A stretch of DNA of 64,000 nucleotides from Endomychus coccineus. Its lineage: Eukaryota; Arthropoda; Insecta; Coleoptera; Endomychidae. The notes beneath the pieces were generated by a model, which saw only the letters and a program-made list of their open reading frames with translations, did not search any database and had not been told where the DNA came from. Position 1 is the first letter of the stretch, and the number at the start of each line of letters is the position of its first letter. The stretch lies in the NCBI GenBank assembly GCA_958510875.1, contig OY294067.1, positions 148,168,243 through 148,232,242 of the forward strand, given 5' to 3'. Of this stretch, positions 27,701 through 40,371 are shown piece by piece. A program made the position numbers and the translations under genes.

Positions 27701-29989
27701 GAAAATCGACATTGAACATCTCCATTGCTTAATGGCCAAGTTAATCTGATTTATCCAGAGCTGTTCGAAGTATTCTTATATAATTATATTGCGTAATGTG
27801 TTAATACTATATGAACCGCTATAGATTGACAGGATATTGTTCACTGGCTTTAGTTTGGGATGAGCACCACGATTACATTCTAATCTACAGCTGTATATCC
27901 ACCACTCTTGGTGACTTCCACAATCAGTTCTGTTGTTGGGGATCTTGTCCAGTCAACACTGGACAATGCGTAGGTTTCGTACTGCAACAATTGCAAATAG
28001 TATTAAACTACTTACCATATACATTTGAGTGAGAAGGAAGTATGCGGTCAATATTATCAGATTGGCGAAGAATAACCTCATTCAATCTGGTTCTACAGAT
28101 AATCGAAAAGAAAAGAAAACCTCTCGGTTCTACTATCTACTTTTCAGTCTTTATAGGTTCTACATCAATTGGTAGATGGAATGAAAATTTCACTCTTATA
28201 TATTATAAAATTGTAATGTTCACTAACTTCTCACTAGAATATATATGACAATATGTAGACATTCTGGAGTGGGTAGCTCTACCACTCTCCGATTTACTCA
28301 ACACAAATTTATCAAATTAAATTATTTTCCTGAATTAATGGTGAACATGATCTTCATGAAAAACTCCAATGTGTAACTTTGATGAACATAACCAATGAAC
28401 TTTGCATCCGCCTTATTATACAACGAGAGTTTCATGTAGTCACCGAGTCACCTAGAATTTCTTTCACATGATAATGAAGGGAATTGTCTTTTATTAATTT
28501 CTCCCTACAGAGTACAACGTGTAGTTTTCGAGTCACTTAGACTTCCTTTCTCGTGATAGTGAAGGAAAAAGGTCTTTTTTCCATTTTTCTCTACAGAGCA
28601 TTCAAGGGTTGGCTCTAGTGGAGTCGATTTCCATGAATATTGGTACCATATCATAAGGAATCATAATTTGTTACGAGCTATGATTGCCGTACTTTATACC
28701 TCAAGTGCATGAAAACGATCAATCATTTTCGATAACCCCTAAGCATTCATGGTGAAAACAAAACCATGAAGCACACATGAGGGATTATGAACTCACACTT
28801 TACTTGATGATACACCAAAATTTCTAATTGAACTATGAATCAAACACAATGAGGGAAATAAAACTTTCCAGTTTTTGAAGTTTTCTGGCGAATTTAAAAC
28901 CAAGCCTTAATCAAGAACATGTACGCTACGGTCGTGAGACCCGTATCATATCTTTTCTTTCTTTATGTTCACTTAAAGTTAATGAGATAGAATGGAATAG
29001 ATTTTACCCAGCCGTAAAATGGCATAGGAAAATACTTAGGCTCGATCTTATCGTTTAATCCCCTTTATAGTAGCGATAAGTAAATAGAATAATGCAGGAC
29101 AATTTCCTTCTATACATTTTAATCACGTTGCAGTGGTAGTTTACTCTAAAACAATCAACTGCAACATATACGTAACAAGCAGAGGAAATACTGAGAACTA
29201 ACTGTTATAACGTGATATCAGTAAATATTGACGTTTGTTGGACATTATTATAGATTCACTTATACAATAAGAATTATAATATATAAATATATGTTATGTT
29301 TTCTCGGTATGTTGGTTTTAATAATGTATGACTGAAAATGAATAAAAACTCTCTTTCTCTGACTTTTCGATAACAGGCTTATTATCTTTATCAAAAAATG
29401 TCATTTAGTGTTTCGATGTAATTTAGGAAAGAATCATTTTGATCAATGAAATGCGTCTGCACCCGAATTGTGTTCTTAAGATCAAATTAAAACTGCAGAA
29501 AACATTGGATTGGTTCTGTATGAAATAGTAATGTATGGCTAATTATCAATTTGAAATGGATTGAATCTAGTTAAACAGAAGACATTATTTTAAGCTTATG
29601 CAATTCTAAATATCCATGGTTATTGTATGAATTAATTATTCTATGATTAACTTTTAACATCTATCATTTACAACTGATCAAGTTTAAGATAATTCTATGG
29701 AATTTCACCTCAAAACTGTTACTCATAGTGTCACAGTTAAATAATACGTTATCTTTTTAGGATGAATTTTAAATAGACAAGTGGAAAGTGGTACTGCAAA
29801 ATAATAAAATTTTGTTAAGTTTGAATTAAATTATTGTGAAGTTCCGAAAGACTGGAATCTATTTTGTCATTTACACAATTGTTTTTATCAATTGGAATAC
29901 ATTCCAATATAAAACGTTTGTTGTCATCAATTTCAATATTTGAGATTTTTGTATTGTTGCAGTCAAATGAATGGTTAGTGTCTTTTACA
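24760..29989. other. Long stretch without recognisable genes
   Basis: AT-rich sequence with only short frames. Around 25300-26050 there are frames on both strands with slightly protein-like composition but no motif I can name. I see nothing else except the short tandem duplication at 28430-28605. Confidence 0.5.
28430..28605. repeat. Imperfect tandem duplication, about 85 bp
   Basis: Two units each contain GTAGT, then CGAGTCAC, TAGA, TTTC, a GTGATAGTGAAGG-like segment, and CTACAGAG. Similarity is moderate. Confidence 0.6.
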
Positions 29990-30780
29990 TGTTACAAACA
30001 ATTTGCTCGAGCTTATACAGAAAGCGCCGTACTATACCATAGCACTTGAAGATTCACGTGACATTGTTAATGATGAACCAATTCTCATTTTCGTGGGATT
30101 TTTCAAAATTGAAAGTCAAGTTTACAGGGACAAACTGCTGACATTATTTCTGTCCAAGGGAAAAAGTCGCGGGAAAATTTATTCAAAACTTTTGATGATT
30201 TCATGACAAAATCAAACTTAAGTTATGATAAACTGATGGCCTTTCCAATTGACAAAACCCCAGCGCTGATGGGCAGAAAAACTGGATTAGTGAAGGTCAC
30301 AGATAGAAATGCGGGGCTAATATTATATCGGCGCATAATTCACTAGACAGCCCTTTGTGTAAAACGTAGTGCTACTCTGAACGAAGTAATGACCAGCTTG
30401 GTCAAGTCGATCAATTTTATGAGATCTATAGCGCAGCTCAAAGAGTTTCTATCTGAAATCAATTCGGCATATTCTGACGTACTCCAATATAGCAAAAATC
30501 GTTGACTTAGTAAAGGTCATGTTATTGAACGTTTTTGGAAAATTAAGTAACCTCCTTCCTAGACTACTAGTATTCACGGTAAGCAGGGAGGTTATTGCAG
30601 ATTCTAGCAAACGAGCACATAATGCATGCGCTCAGAACCGAATTACAAGGGAATGAGAAATTGATATATGATCTGATGCAAAATATGTCTGCTTTCTTTC
30701 GGAAGCTGGATATGTTTGAAGAGATATCGCAAATCAAGAATTTACAAATTTTCCAACAATTCGTGAATACAGAAAGGAGA
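29990..30780 (+). pseudogene. hAT-family (ZBED-like) transposase remnant
   Basis: Pieces in several frames, in order: ALEDSRDIVNDEPILIFVGF, LMGRKTGLVKV, LKEFLSEINSAYSDVLQYSK followed by a stop and LSKGHVIERFWKIK, then ALRTELQGNEKLIYDLMQNM and FFRKLDMFEEISQIKN. This order (D-E-S-x-D-I; T-D-G-A-P-A-M; W-L-S-x-G-x-V-x-R-F; L-Q-G-x-x-x-L-I-x-D-L) is that of hAT transposases of the ZBED/Charlie type. Several stops and frameshifts make it a fossil. Confidence 0.75.
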
Positions 30781-31029
30781 ATTCTAAAATACATACAATG
30801 GTTATTCTTATCATGGTCTGGATACATATCGCAAATAGCTAAGACCTGATGGTTTGCTTCCAGATGGTGATCAAAAGCACAATTCTGCAGAGCAAGGTGC
30901 TGTATCAAGAACTCCACATTTAGCTGTAACGAGCGCAAACCATATAATCCGGGGCTCCATGAACAATACGGGATGAGAATATTGTTATCTGGATCAAGAA
31001 GGGAAGAATGACGGATAATCTATCTTATT

Positions 31030-31680
31030 ATCAAATAACTACTCCTATTATAACATTCAAAAAGCCATAAAGAGATAGACTTCGCCTAAAATTTCAAATT
31101 AACCTGATCCGCATACTTCCCCGCCTGATTCATCCACTGCCTATCTTCCATATATTGGAAATGTAACAGATACATTTCCAAAATCCTCAAAAAACATAAT
31201 ATTCCTACTCACACTTCCAAAATTATCTCTTTTTTACAAACCTATCAAATATCCCCTTCTTCCATTTCACTCAAAAGGTGCTCATATCATTCCCTGTTTT
31301 CGGGGTGAAGGCTACATTGGTGAAACAAGTCGTACAGTAGCCACTCGTTTGGGAAAACATGAGCGTTGTATAAGGCTTTGTGCCACCAGTAGATAAGGTT
31401 CTTGCGGAACATCAGTTTGACACTTATCATCAAATCCTTTTTGAAAATACTACAATCCTAGGGCGAGCCCCAAACTTCTATCAACGAAAAATCCTTGACG
31501 CGATATAAATCCTGAAAAATTCAATTAATCTGAATCACGACTCAGGATATCACCTTCCCAACATTTGGAAACCTAACCTCGAAAGTTCCACTTCGCACAT
31601 GATACAAAGGCAGGGCCAGGTGCCAGAACGGAGTTCATCACCGGAATAGAGGAAGTGAATATACTCGTAATTCAATGGAA
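31030..31680 (+). mobile_element. Penelope-like element, 3' fragment
   Basis: Degraded frames read IIPCFRGEGYIGETSRTVAT followed by KHERC, the core of the GIY-YIG endonuclease at the end of Penelope-like polyproteins. Nearby sequence (CAACATTTGGAAACCTAACC, CACTTCGCACATGATAC) matches the other Penelope copies at 37.3-37.5 and 46.0-46.4 kb. There is no reverse transcriptase part here. Confidence 0.7.
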
Positions 31681-31689
31681 GGATGACCT

Positions 31690-32499
31690 ATAAAAATCAT
31701 CAACAAATAAAGCAATTTGATTCATCAAAAGCTAATACCAAAAATTGCTTACAGAATTTACTGTATAAGCTTGAACATTGCATTATTGAATATTGTTCTG
31801 TAGATTACAAATAATGAGCCCCATTTCATCGACGGCAATTGATCATTACGACATGTGAACTACCTATTCACTTGTTTGTGGAATAACATCAGTTCCATTT
31901 CTGTTCGATACCTATAATAATAATTATGTAATCTATTTTCAATTCTATTCTAACGATTGCCTTTCAAATATTTAGAATAATCCTGGCAATTGAAATGAAA
32001 AAGTGAAAGTCGGTTCCGTTATCTTACGTTCATCTTCATACAAATAACTTTTGAATATTGTCGTCATTATAAATAGTGTTGATATACCAGCGATAGTAGG
32101 GTTGCATTGTGCTTTTGATTATCCTCGTGTTTTCGTGGTTGTGGGTAATGCTCGGTATAATCCTGTTAGGATGCCAAAACTGTGTCAATCCCCAACCCCT
32201 ACCTCGTGCAGACGTTAAATACTCAAATGAAGGAACTATACTTTACATATTGTAATGCAAATTATGCGATGAGATCTCACTCAGCGCCATTTGCCACGGG
32301 ACTTGATCCTCTAGTGTTGAATATAGGTGGGTTCCTCATATACAAATGTTTTTTAAGGTGCCATCGTCATCCTTCTTCACAAAAAATCTAGAAGGAGGAG
32401 CTGATTATATTCTTCCATTTCCATCGTGAACTTTATTTCGTCATGAACATTGTTCAGATACTGATACTGCTGCATCCGAATTCACTTCATTATGTAATG
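31690..32499. other. Unassigned stretch
   Basis: I see only short frames without motifs. Confidence 0.5.
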
Positions 32500-33300
32500 T
32501 ATGATCATTTCAAACTTTTTTGAGACATCGGATGGACTATGAAAGCTGGATTCATTTGATAGCAAATCGCAACCAAATTTTCTATACTGTATAGAACTTG
32601 ACGAAATGGAGGGTCAGATTTGGCTGTTACCTTAAGAGTTCTTGCCGTTTGATGGGCAATCGAATTGTCTCCTTCAATTGAATGAATTATTGATGTCTCT
32701 TGTTTTTGCTTGAATGTCATCGGTTTACCAGATTTGTGTTTGAAGAATGGCTTGGCAACTTTCAATAACGTAACCAATTCCACCGCAATATATACAAACA
32801 AGAGGATCCGGATTCAATGTATATTGTTTAACTTTGTGATCTTCAACGCAACGAAAACGAATAACAATATGCTGTAGAGTAATCGACGTTTTTTTCAGAG
32901 TTAGAATCTGGAGACACTTTTTCACTCTCCACTTCTGGCATTGAATGAATCTATGTGGATTCAAATATCATCTTTTGGCGCGACGTTACGCAGATTCAGC
33001 TTTGGTAGTAGCTTCGATAGCAACTTGAAGGCTAAGATTAGTTTGTGGCCATCCCTGAGACCGCTCACAAAATGATCGTGAATCATGTGATCTAAAACAT
33101 CACCGAATCTGTAATCCCCTTCTAGTTCAAGGAGTTAGATAACGAATTCACTAACAGTTTGTTCCTTTTTTATTTCATTTACGAAACTGGTAGTAAGTAC
33201 CTACTTCATTAACTTGAGGCTTGAAATACTCGAAATATTTTAGTGTAATCCACAGCATCAACTGCTTTTGGGTGTGAAACATTACACTTCAAGTTGCATA
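32500..33300 (-). pseudogene. Gypsy-type gag remnant
   Basis: On the minus strand fragments read KKEQTVSEFVI, DVLDHMIHDHFVSGLRDGHK, and further on CIYCGGIGYVIESC, a zinc knuckle in which the His is replaced by Tyr. This is the order of capsid end and nucleocapsid in Ty3/Gypsy gag. Stops and shifts are frequent. No pol part is seen next to it. Confidence 0.55.
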
Positions 33301-33924
33301 GAGCGTCATCACGAAAAATAAAAAAATAGGTCTCCTATCATAGTGACGGAAGACGAAGTCCATATTTCAGTTTTTGTGTTATGCATAATACATATGAGGC
33401 TTTAGATGTCATACCAAGAACAATGGATCAGTTTTAGAATATAAACCAGCCCTTGTCAGGGCCTCATAGCATTACCCACAACTTCAATCAATTTCATGTC
33501 CAAGAGAGCTCATGTAATAATAATATTTTGAAGGACTATTTAACACTTACAATCGTATATAGGTATTCATTTTTTGGTAATATGTACATTAACACCGTTA
33601 TGAAGTTATTAACTTTTCGTATTCAATCTATGATGACAGATTCATTTAGAATATTAAATAACTTCACCTGCACACACATCTGTAATAATTGATACGTTCC
33701 TTTTTATTTCTTCAAACAACATACAAATTGCGCTACAAATATATGAAAATATGGCGCATTCATAGAGAACAGGATGAGATAACATATATGTAACCGTAAG
33801 AACGTATAAATTGATGATATATTCCATTTACACAATTTTCAACCAAAATTATGAAATTGTGATATTTCCCGATGGAATTTCTGAGCTCCCTCAACGGTTT
33901 TTCATATTTGGAGGTAAATATCCA

Positions 33925-34590
33925 TATAGCACACGACGTCTAATGAACGTCCATTCTATTCTCAAATGACATCCAAACGTTCGTGGACTCAACATGGACG
34001 TCCAACGGAAATGAAATTCTGGATATGCTTTGTACGTCACATTAATGGACGTCTCATGGATGTCCATTGAACCTAATAATATGAACATCCGTAAATGTAC
34101 GTAGACGAACGTATTCGCGATGTATAGAACTAGATACAATAATTTGTAATTTCGGAAATTTCACGTGTATATATGTCTACTGGATGTGCAATGATGGAAC
34201 ATCCACAATTGTTTATCAACGAATGTCCATAGGATGTTCAGAACTGGATCCAATTTGTTCATTCAGGAATTGTACGTTCATGTATTGCCCAACGAATGTA
34301 CAATGATTGATCAACTTGGAACATTCACAATTATACATCTATGAATGTCCATAAGATGTACCAAATTGGCTCGAGTTCAGTAATTGTACGTTTATGTATG
34401 TCCGATGGATGTACAATGATGAAACAGCTTGGAACATCTACTAATGTTCATAGGATGTACCGAACTGGATGAAATTTGTACATTCATATATGCCACCGAA
34501 TAAACAATATTGGATAAATTTGAAAAACCCATGAATTGTACAATCCTGAACAATCATGGGATGTACAGAACTGAATTTACCTTTCACATT
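33925..34590. repeat. Left subterminal repeats
   Basis: About four imperfect units of roughly 125 bp: AATGTCCATAGGATGT, GAACTGGAT, AATTTGT, then ATTGTACGTT, ATGTATG, GGATGTACAATGATG, then TTGGAACATC. Many ACGTCC/GGACGT hexamers occur in the outer part. Confidence 0.75.
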
Positions 34591-35211
34591 CACACATCAT
34601 AAAATTATGTGCCTCTTCTGGATATAGGAGCTTAGAATGAAAAGAAATAGGTATGTTCTTTGTTTCATGTTATTTTGATGACGTCATATTAATTTCTTCT
34701 CTGTAGCATTGCATTCACTATTATTCAACGCTATAATAATATAATAAAATGCTAATTTTCAAGAGGATGTTCCAAAATTCCCGCGAATTATTTAGTAATT
34801 TCCTTGACCGTTCGCAGTATTAACGAGTAATTTCGCTACATCCTGATTTACTGATAGCATGTCTATGACTCGCAGAGAAACTTGGATGTGTTTTGCTCTG
34901 CACTAAACGCTCGCTAAAAATCGTGAATTTTGAGGTTAGGATAGGATCTAATCCATATCTAACGTCTAGTTCAGTTCAGTTATGTCTTGTAAATTGAATT
35001 CTACTTTTACAATTCTTTTTGGGAATTTGAAGGTGAGTAGAATTGTTTATGCTAGACCCCAATAATATTCACATGTTCAATGCTCACCTTCATCAATCGC
35101 ATTAATTGCAATATCATCAATGTGAGTTTGTAAGTATTAGGTGAATGTAATCATAAATAAATCATAGGTAGAATGTTGAATTCGATTTTGTAGAAGTGAA
35201 CAATTGTTAAC

Positions 35212-37101
35212 ATGAAGAGGCACTACCAAAAAAACATCATAAACTCAATTTTTAACAAATATTATGAAAATGCTGCCCATCAAATGAAGGAAGAAATATC
35301 TGTTGATGAGAATAAACATAATCATACTTTAGAGATGTACTCCACAATCAAGGAAAGGGGAAGATCACCTGCTCCTTCTACAAGTACTGATAGTTCTATT
35401 GAGAGTTTCATAATGGCTATAAATTCTACTATAGTAATATCTGATGAAGATTACTATATTGGCGATTCAAATCATGATACAAGTGGTAGCAGTATTGGTT
35501 TCCATGGTGCAGAAAGTGATATAGATCTTGATGGAATAACCATTAATAAACTTCCATGCCAACATGTAAATCCAGCAGAAAGTATAACAATCAAGTCACG
35601 TTCAGCAAAATGGGCATTGAAACACAATATAACATATAAAGCAATTAATAATTTATTGAATATTCTGAAGTCATCTTCCACTGATATACCCCTCGATGCT
35701 ATGGCACTTTTGAAAAGACCTAGAAAGATTATTTCAGAAACGGTCGAACCTGGGTCATATTGCCATTTTGGTTTCAAAACATGTCTGGAGAAGCTTCTCA
35801 CACATTCGAGCCATTTGTTGCATGCTTTGAATTTGTTGGGAGTTTGTATAGATGTTGATGGTCTGCCTCTGTCCAAAAGTTCGGGAAGTCAACTATACTC
35901 AATTCTGTGTAACTTATTTCTGAATGAGAACATTGTTGAGATTATAGGTATATATCACGGCACTGATAAACCAAAAGATGCCAATGACTTCCTGAAATTT
36001 TTTTTTCCAGAAGTGGTCAATTTTACTTTGAGAAATGATTTAGATTTTAGGATCATACAGGAACATCAGTTTTGGAAATAATTCCTAGAATTGATATGAT
36101 CAAAGATTTTCCTTTTATATTACATGCACTTAGTGTGTTTAGGAGTAGCGAAGAAATTGATTGTCAATTCGTGGATGAACGGGAAAGTTTCTGCTAAATT
36201 GTCATTTCATCAGGTCTTCAATATATCCAATTGCTGTTGAGTCAGGTTCCAAATATATCTCATGAATTTAGCCTTAAGCCAAGGTCTCTAAACGAAGCTA
36301 GAAGGTGAAAGGCAACTGAATTTCGTTTATTGTTATTCTATTCAGGTGCTGTGGTTTTGAAAAAGGTTTTGGATAGTGGAAAATATATAAACTTTTGAAG
36401 TCTCCAAGTATCATTGTCATTTTATCAAATTCTAATTGGCAACATAATGTTGAGTACAGTCAATCTTTATTGAAGTATTTTGTTGAAACTTCTTCTATTA
36501 TTTTGTATGGTGCCCAGAATGTATCACATAATGTTTATAACCTATTACATCTTTGTGATGATGTTAGAAGTTTCGGACCATTAGATATGTTCAGTGCGTT
36601 GCGTGTTGAGAACGAAATGAAGAGTTTGAGAAAGTACATCCGCAAAACCGATAAACCCTCACAACAGATCATACATCCAATTGTCGGAATAGAAAACTTG
36701 AACAAACTATCAAAAACTCCATTCTTTGAAAATCATCCTGAACAATCTAATAAATATTTAAGAAGTCCTTTCTCACTTGATGTCACAAATTCCGAATAAT
36801 TCAAAAAATTATTATTTCTTTGAGTATTTCCGAACCGGACAAATGTTGCTATCTCAATGATAACTCAGTGGTTATTGTAGAAAATATTTTATTGATCAAT
36901 AATGAGGTGAAATCATTAGTTCAGAAAATGTTAAGACTTGTAGACTTTTATGAATCCCCTAGTAGGTCTCCTGAATTGGGAAAATTTCTTGCTGGTGACT
37001 TTGGTTTACATGAATTAATACATTCTCGAGACATCTCTCATAAATGTATGAAATTAGATTTTGAAGAGAAGTATGTTATTGTTCCAATATTACATTCTTG
37101 A
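35212..37101 (+). pseudogene. CACTA/EnSpm-like transposase, broken
   Basis: The first frame (35212-36081, 289 codons) has AKWALKHNITYKAINNLL, RPRKI, VEPGSYCHFGF and IDVDGLPLSKSSGSQLYSI, then GIYHGTDKPKDANDFL. Downstream pieces, partly out of frame, read YMHLVCLGVAKKLI, EFSLKPRSLNEARRWKATEF and FGPLDMFSALRVENEMKSL, the last like the DUF4218 end of CACTA transposases. I know this order from many insect proteins named transposase-domain-containing. The region 36082-36395 has stops and shifts, so it is not functional. Confidence 0.65.
37085..37097 (+). repeat. Probable target duplication of the Penelope insertion, left
   Basis: CAATATTACATTC is repeated with one change as CAATACTACATTC at 40021-40033, on the two sides of the Penelope-like element. 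Confidence 0.6.
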
Positions 37102-37429
37102 ATAGTAGACTTCCGCGGACCACTAATCTTGAAAAATCTTGTCTTCCGGATGGATTTCGCGTCACAATAGCTCGACTTGATGCCGACGTTTTGCCAACCA
37201 TTACAGGTGGCATCTTCAGGGCAGGCTTAAGGCTTGAACTGAAACTGGTTCTACTGGTTTCTGTAGCCGTATTTATTGTAGGAAAAATCTTTCACGTTAC
37301 ATAGTTCACTGCCTTTATTCCGGTGCTTAACTTCGTTCCGGCACCTGACCCTGCCGTAGTGCGATCATGTGCGAAGTTGAATTTTCGAGGATGGGTTTCC
37401 AAATGTTGGGAAGGTTATATCCTGAGTCA

Positions 37430-37700
37430 CGGTTCAGATTATTTGGATGTTTCAGGATTTCTATAGCTTAAAGGATTTTTCGCTGATAGAAGTTTGGGGC
37501 TCGGACTAGGATTTTTGTATCTTCAAAAAAGATTTGCTGATTTGTGTCAAACTTGTGTTCTGCAAGTGCAGATCTACTGGTGTCACGAAGCCTTGTACAG
37601 CGCTCATGTTCTTTCACACGAGTAGCTACTGTACGACCTGTTTCACCAATGTAGACTTTACCGCAAGAACAGGGAATGCTATAAACACCTTCTAAGTGGA
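37430..37700 (-). pseudogene. GIY-YIG endonuclease part of a Penelope-like element
   Basis: The minus strand reads GVYSIPCSCGKVYIGETGRT, then RVKEHERCTRL and EHKFDTNQQIFFEDTKIL. This is the Penelope type of GIY-YIG domain, with the Cys-x-Cys insertion between the two motifs. One stop follows near the end. It has no reverse transcriptase upstream in the same orientation. Confidence 0.75.
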
Positions 37701-37956
37701 GAAGAGGAAAGGGATCTTTGATAGGTTCATAAAACTGAGATAGTTTTGAAAGTGTGGAAACATGGGTGAAAATATTATGTTTTTTGAGGATTTTGGAAAT
37801 TCGATCTGTTTTATATTGAATATATGGAAGATAGGCCGTGGATAAAGCAGGCGCCTGTTATGGTTGGCGAAACGTCGGCATCAAGTCGAGCTATTATTGT
37901 GACGCGGAATCCATGCGGAAGACAAGATTTTTCAAGATTAGCTGTCCGCGGAAGTC

Positions 37957-39640
37957 TACTATCCAAAATATCCAAGCTCTACGGAGAGGAAATCAAGAAG
38001 AAATCCAGAACCCTGGGGAATCTTCGCACCAAACTGGTGAGTTTGCTTTGTTCTCTTACTTTTCCTTGTCGTTGTCGTGATCATAATTTGATTCCCAATT
38101 TCCTTAAAATATCTCATCCCATAAATTCACATTCATCCAAAAACATATTTAAACGCGCTAGTTTAGCTTTGATTCGGGATCGAATTAAGTATACTAGACG
38201 CGAGATCAATTTCATCAATATAATCTTCTTTGGCCTCCACCTTGAACTTTCAAATACCCTTTCATCATCCGATTGGTTGGTTCTCGACCGAATTACCTAT
38301 GATCAAGCCGATCAAATTCGTACCCTCAATTCCAAACGTCATATTCAAAAATTCAATAAACTTCTTGCCTCTCAAGGCCCTCAGCACTAACCTCCACGAC
38401 CAACCCCTCTTGTAGATACTGTGGTTAATTTATCTTCACATACCATTACTGAAGCTGAACAATCGGTTCTATCTAAAGGTCCAAATTTTGTTTTCTCCCC
38501 CAAAAATATTCCTACGACATCCATTATTTCTGCTGTAGAAACATCCCTACATAAAGTTCCCCATCTCGCAGCAGATGAAATTCGTTTCGAAACTGCTAAA
38601 ATTCTTCGTCACTCCAATATTCCTAAATCAAATTGCCCTAAACCTTCAATTCAAGCATTCAATTCACTCAAAATCAAATCCTGATTTGGCTATTTTGAGG
38701 GCTGATAAAGGAAACTCCACTGTTGTCATGAATCGTTCAGATTATGATAACAAAATCCTGCAACATCTGCAAACTAATTCCTATAAGCTCCCACCAAAAG
38801 ATCTCACCTCTTTTATAGAACGTTCAATTTCACAAATTATTCGTCATTCTTCCCTTCCTGATTCAGATAAGAAATTGCTTATCCCCCATTGTTCAAAATG
38901 TCCCCGTTTATATGGTTTGCCTAAAATTCATAAGCCCTCAGTTCCCCTGAGACCAATTGTCAGCACTATCGGATCTCCTACTCATAAACTCTCTCGATAT
39001 CTGGCATCTATCCTCAAACCCCTTGTAGGTGATTCCAATAGTTTTATCCTAAATTCCTTTCATTTCGTTGAAAAACTTCAAACGTTGAAAGTTGACCCAT
39101 GCGATTTGCTCGTCAGCTTCGACGTCGAATCACTGTTTACCAATGTTCCCATTCGAGAACCCTTTCCATAATTTCTCAATTGTCACCTGCCAAAAACATT
39201 TCAACGGACTTGCTACCGTTAATTGATTTTTGTCTATCCTCCACATATTTTCTATACGATGACAAGTTCTACGAGCAGTCCTCGGGAGCTGCCATGGGTT
39301 CCCCACTTTCCCTGATCATAGCTAATATCTTCATGGAAGCTTTTGAACAAGATGCCATTGACTCATCTGTTCTCAAGCCGAAATGTTGGTTTAGATATGT
39401 CGACGATACTTTCCTTATTTGGCAACATGGTCGCGACAAGCTTGTTCCCTTTCTCAATCATTTAAATTCATTACATCCCAATATCCTTTTCACCATGGAA
39501 GTCGAATCGCAAGGTTCACTCCCGTTTCTGGATGTATTGGTTAGTCGACAGACTGACGGTACTTTAGGACATTCTGTGTATTGTATATCGGAAACCCACC
39601 CATACCGATAGATACCTCAATGGTCTTTTCCACCACCACC
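37957..39640 (+). pseudogene. Penelope-like reverse transcriptase, broken
   Basis: Segments in order: an N-terminal basic region (37957-38390); then VLSKGPNFVFSPK; LRADKGNSTVVMNRSDY; YGLPKIHKPSVPLRPIVS (finger region); LLVSFDVESLFTNVPI with the first catalytic Asp; GAAMGSPLSLIIANIFMEAF; and WFRYVDDTFLIW with the YVDD box. Stops at 38388 and 38682 and a frameshift near 39165 break it. The GIY-YIG domain that should follow is missing after 39640. Confidence 0.82.
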
Positions 39641-39924
39641 CTGCCCAAAAGCAATCTGTCATAAACTCCCTGGTTCACAGAGCTGTCAACCTATCTCAGC
39701 CTCAATCCTTAAAATCAGAATTAAAACATCTATCATCTGCTTTACTATCAAACAATTTCTCCTATTACAACATTCAAAAAGCCATAAAGAAATACACTTC
39801 ACCTGAAATTTCAAACCGACCTGAGCCTGAAACACCATCGCCTGCTTTATCCACGGCCTATCTTCCATATATTCAAAATATAACAGATCGAATAACAGTA
39901 GAACCAGTTTCAGATCAAGCCTTA

Positions 39925-39990
39925 TGCCTGCCCTGAAGATGCCACCTGTAATGGTTGGCGAAACGTCGGCATCAAGTCGAGCTATTGTGA
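39925..39990 (+). other. Hammerhead-ribozyme-like motif in Penelope repeat
   Basis: CTGAAGA (39933-39939) fits the hammerhead core CUGANGA. A short hairpin with GCCA and TGGC arms follows, then GAAAC (39960-39964), an 11-nt loop, and GTC (39976-39978). The C-G pair would close a minimal stem III, as described for hammerheads of Penelope-like elements. Pairing for stem I is poor in this copy, so activity is doubtful. Versions of the motif are also at about 37194-37221 and 45870-45910 (minus). Confidence 0.4.
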
Positions 39991-40020
39991 CGCGGAATCT
40001 ATCCGGAAGACAAGATTTTT

Positions 40021-40033
40021 CAATACTACATTC
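40021..40033 (+). repeat. Probable target duplication of the Penelope insertion, right
   Basis: CAATACTACATTC matches 37085-37097 at 12 of 13 positions. Confidence 0.6.
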
Positions 40034-40371
40034 ATTCTGAATATGTACAGAGAATTCATGTTATTATGCAAAGCTGATCATTTCCAAAGGAATAATCAGT
40101 TATGTGTTATAACATTTCCAAAGAAATAACTGACATCATTGTATCAAGGCATATATTTCAATAAATCACTTATTAGAATTGTATTGTTATCTAATTTATT
40201 GGTCCATCATAGAAGAGGTTGTTGATAGTGTTTTCTCATATTCACTGTTTATATATACTTTGACAAATATTCATTATTAGATTTTTGTGATTTTATTTTG
40301 TTTTCATGGTTTAAACAAAAAGGAATAAAGCAGGATGAGAAATTCTTAGATTTTTATTAAATAACCCAAAA

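Larger units (their letters stand above)
37098..40020. mobile_element. Penelope-like retroelement with inverted 5' segment
   Basis: A minus-strand segment (37098-37840) with the GIY-YIG end of one copy is joined head-on to a plus-strand segment (37841-40020) with the reverse transcriptase. The junction and both outer edges carry the same block (TGGCGAAACGTCGGCATCAA, then GTGACGCGGAATC and CGGAAGACAAGATTTTTCA). Such LTR-like repeats and inverted partial copies are characteristic of Penelope-like elements. It sits between the transposase and the DUF4806-type gene. Confidence 0.75.
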
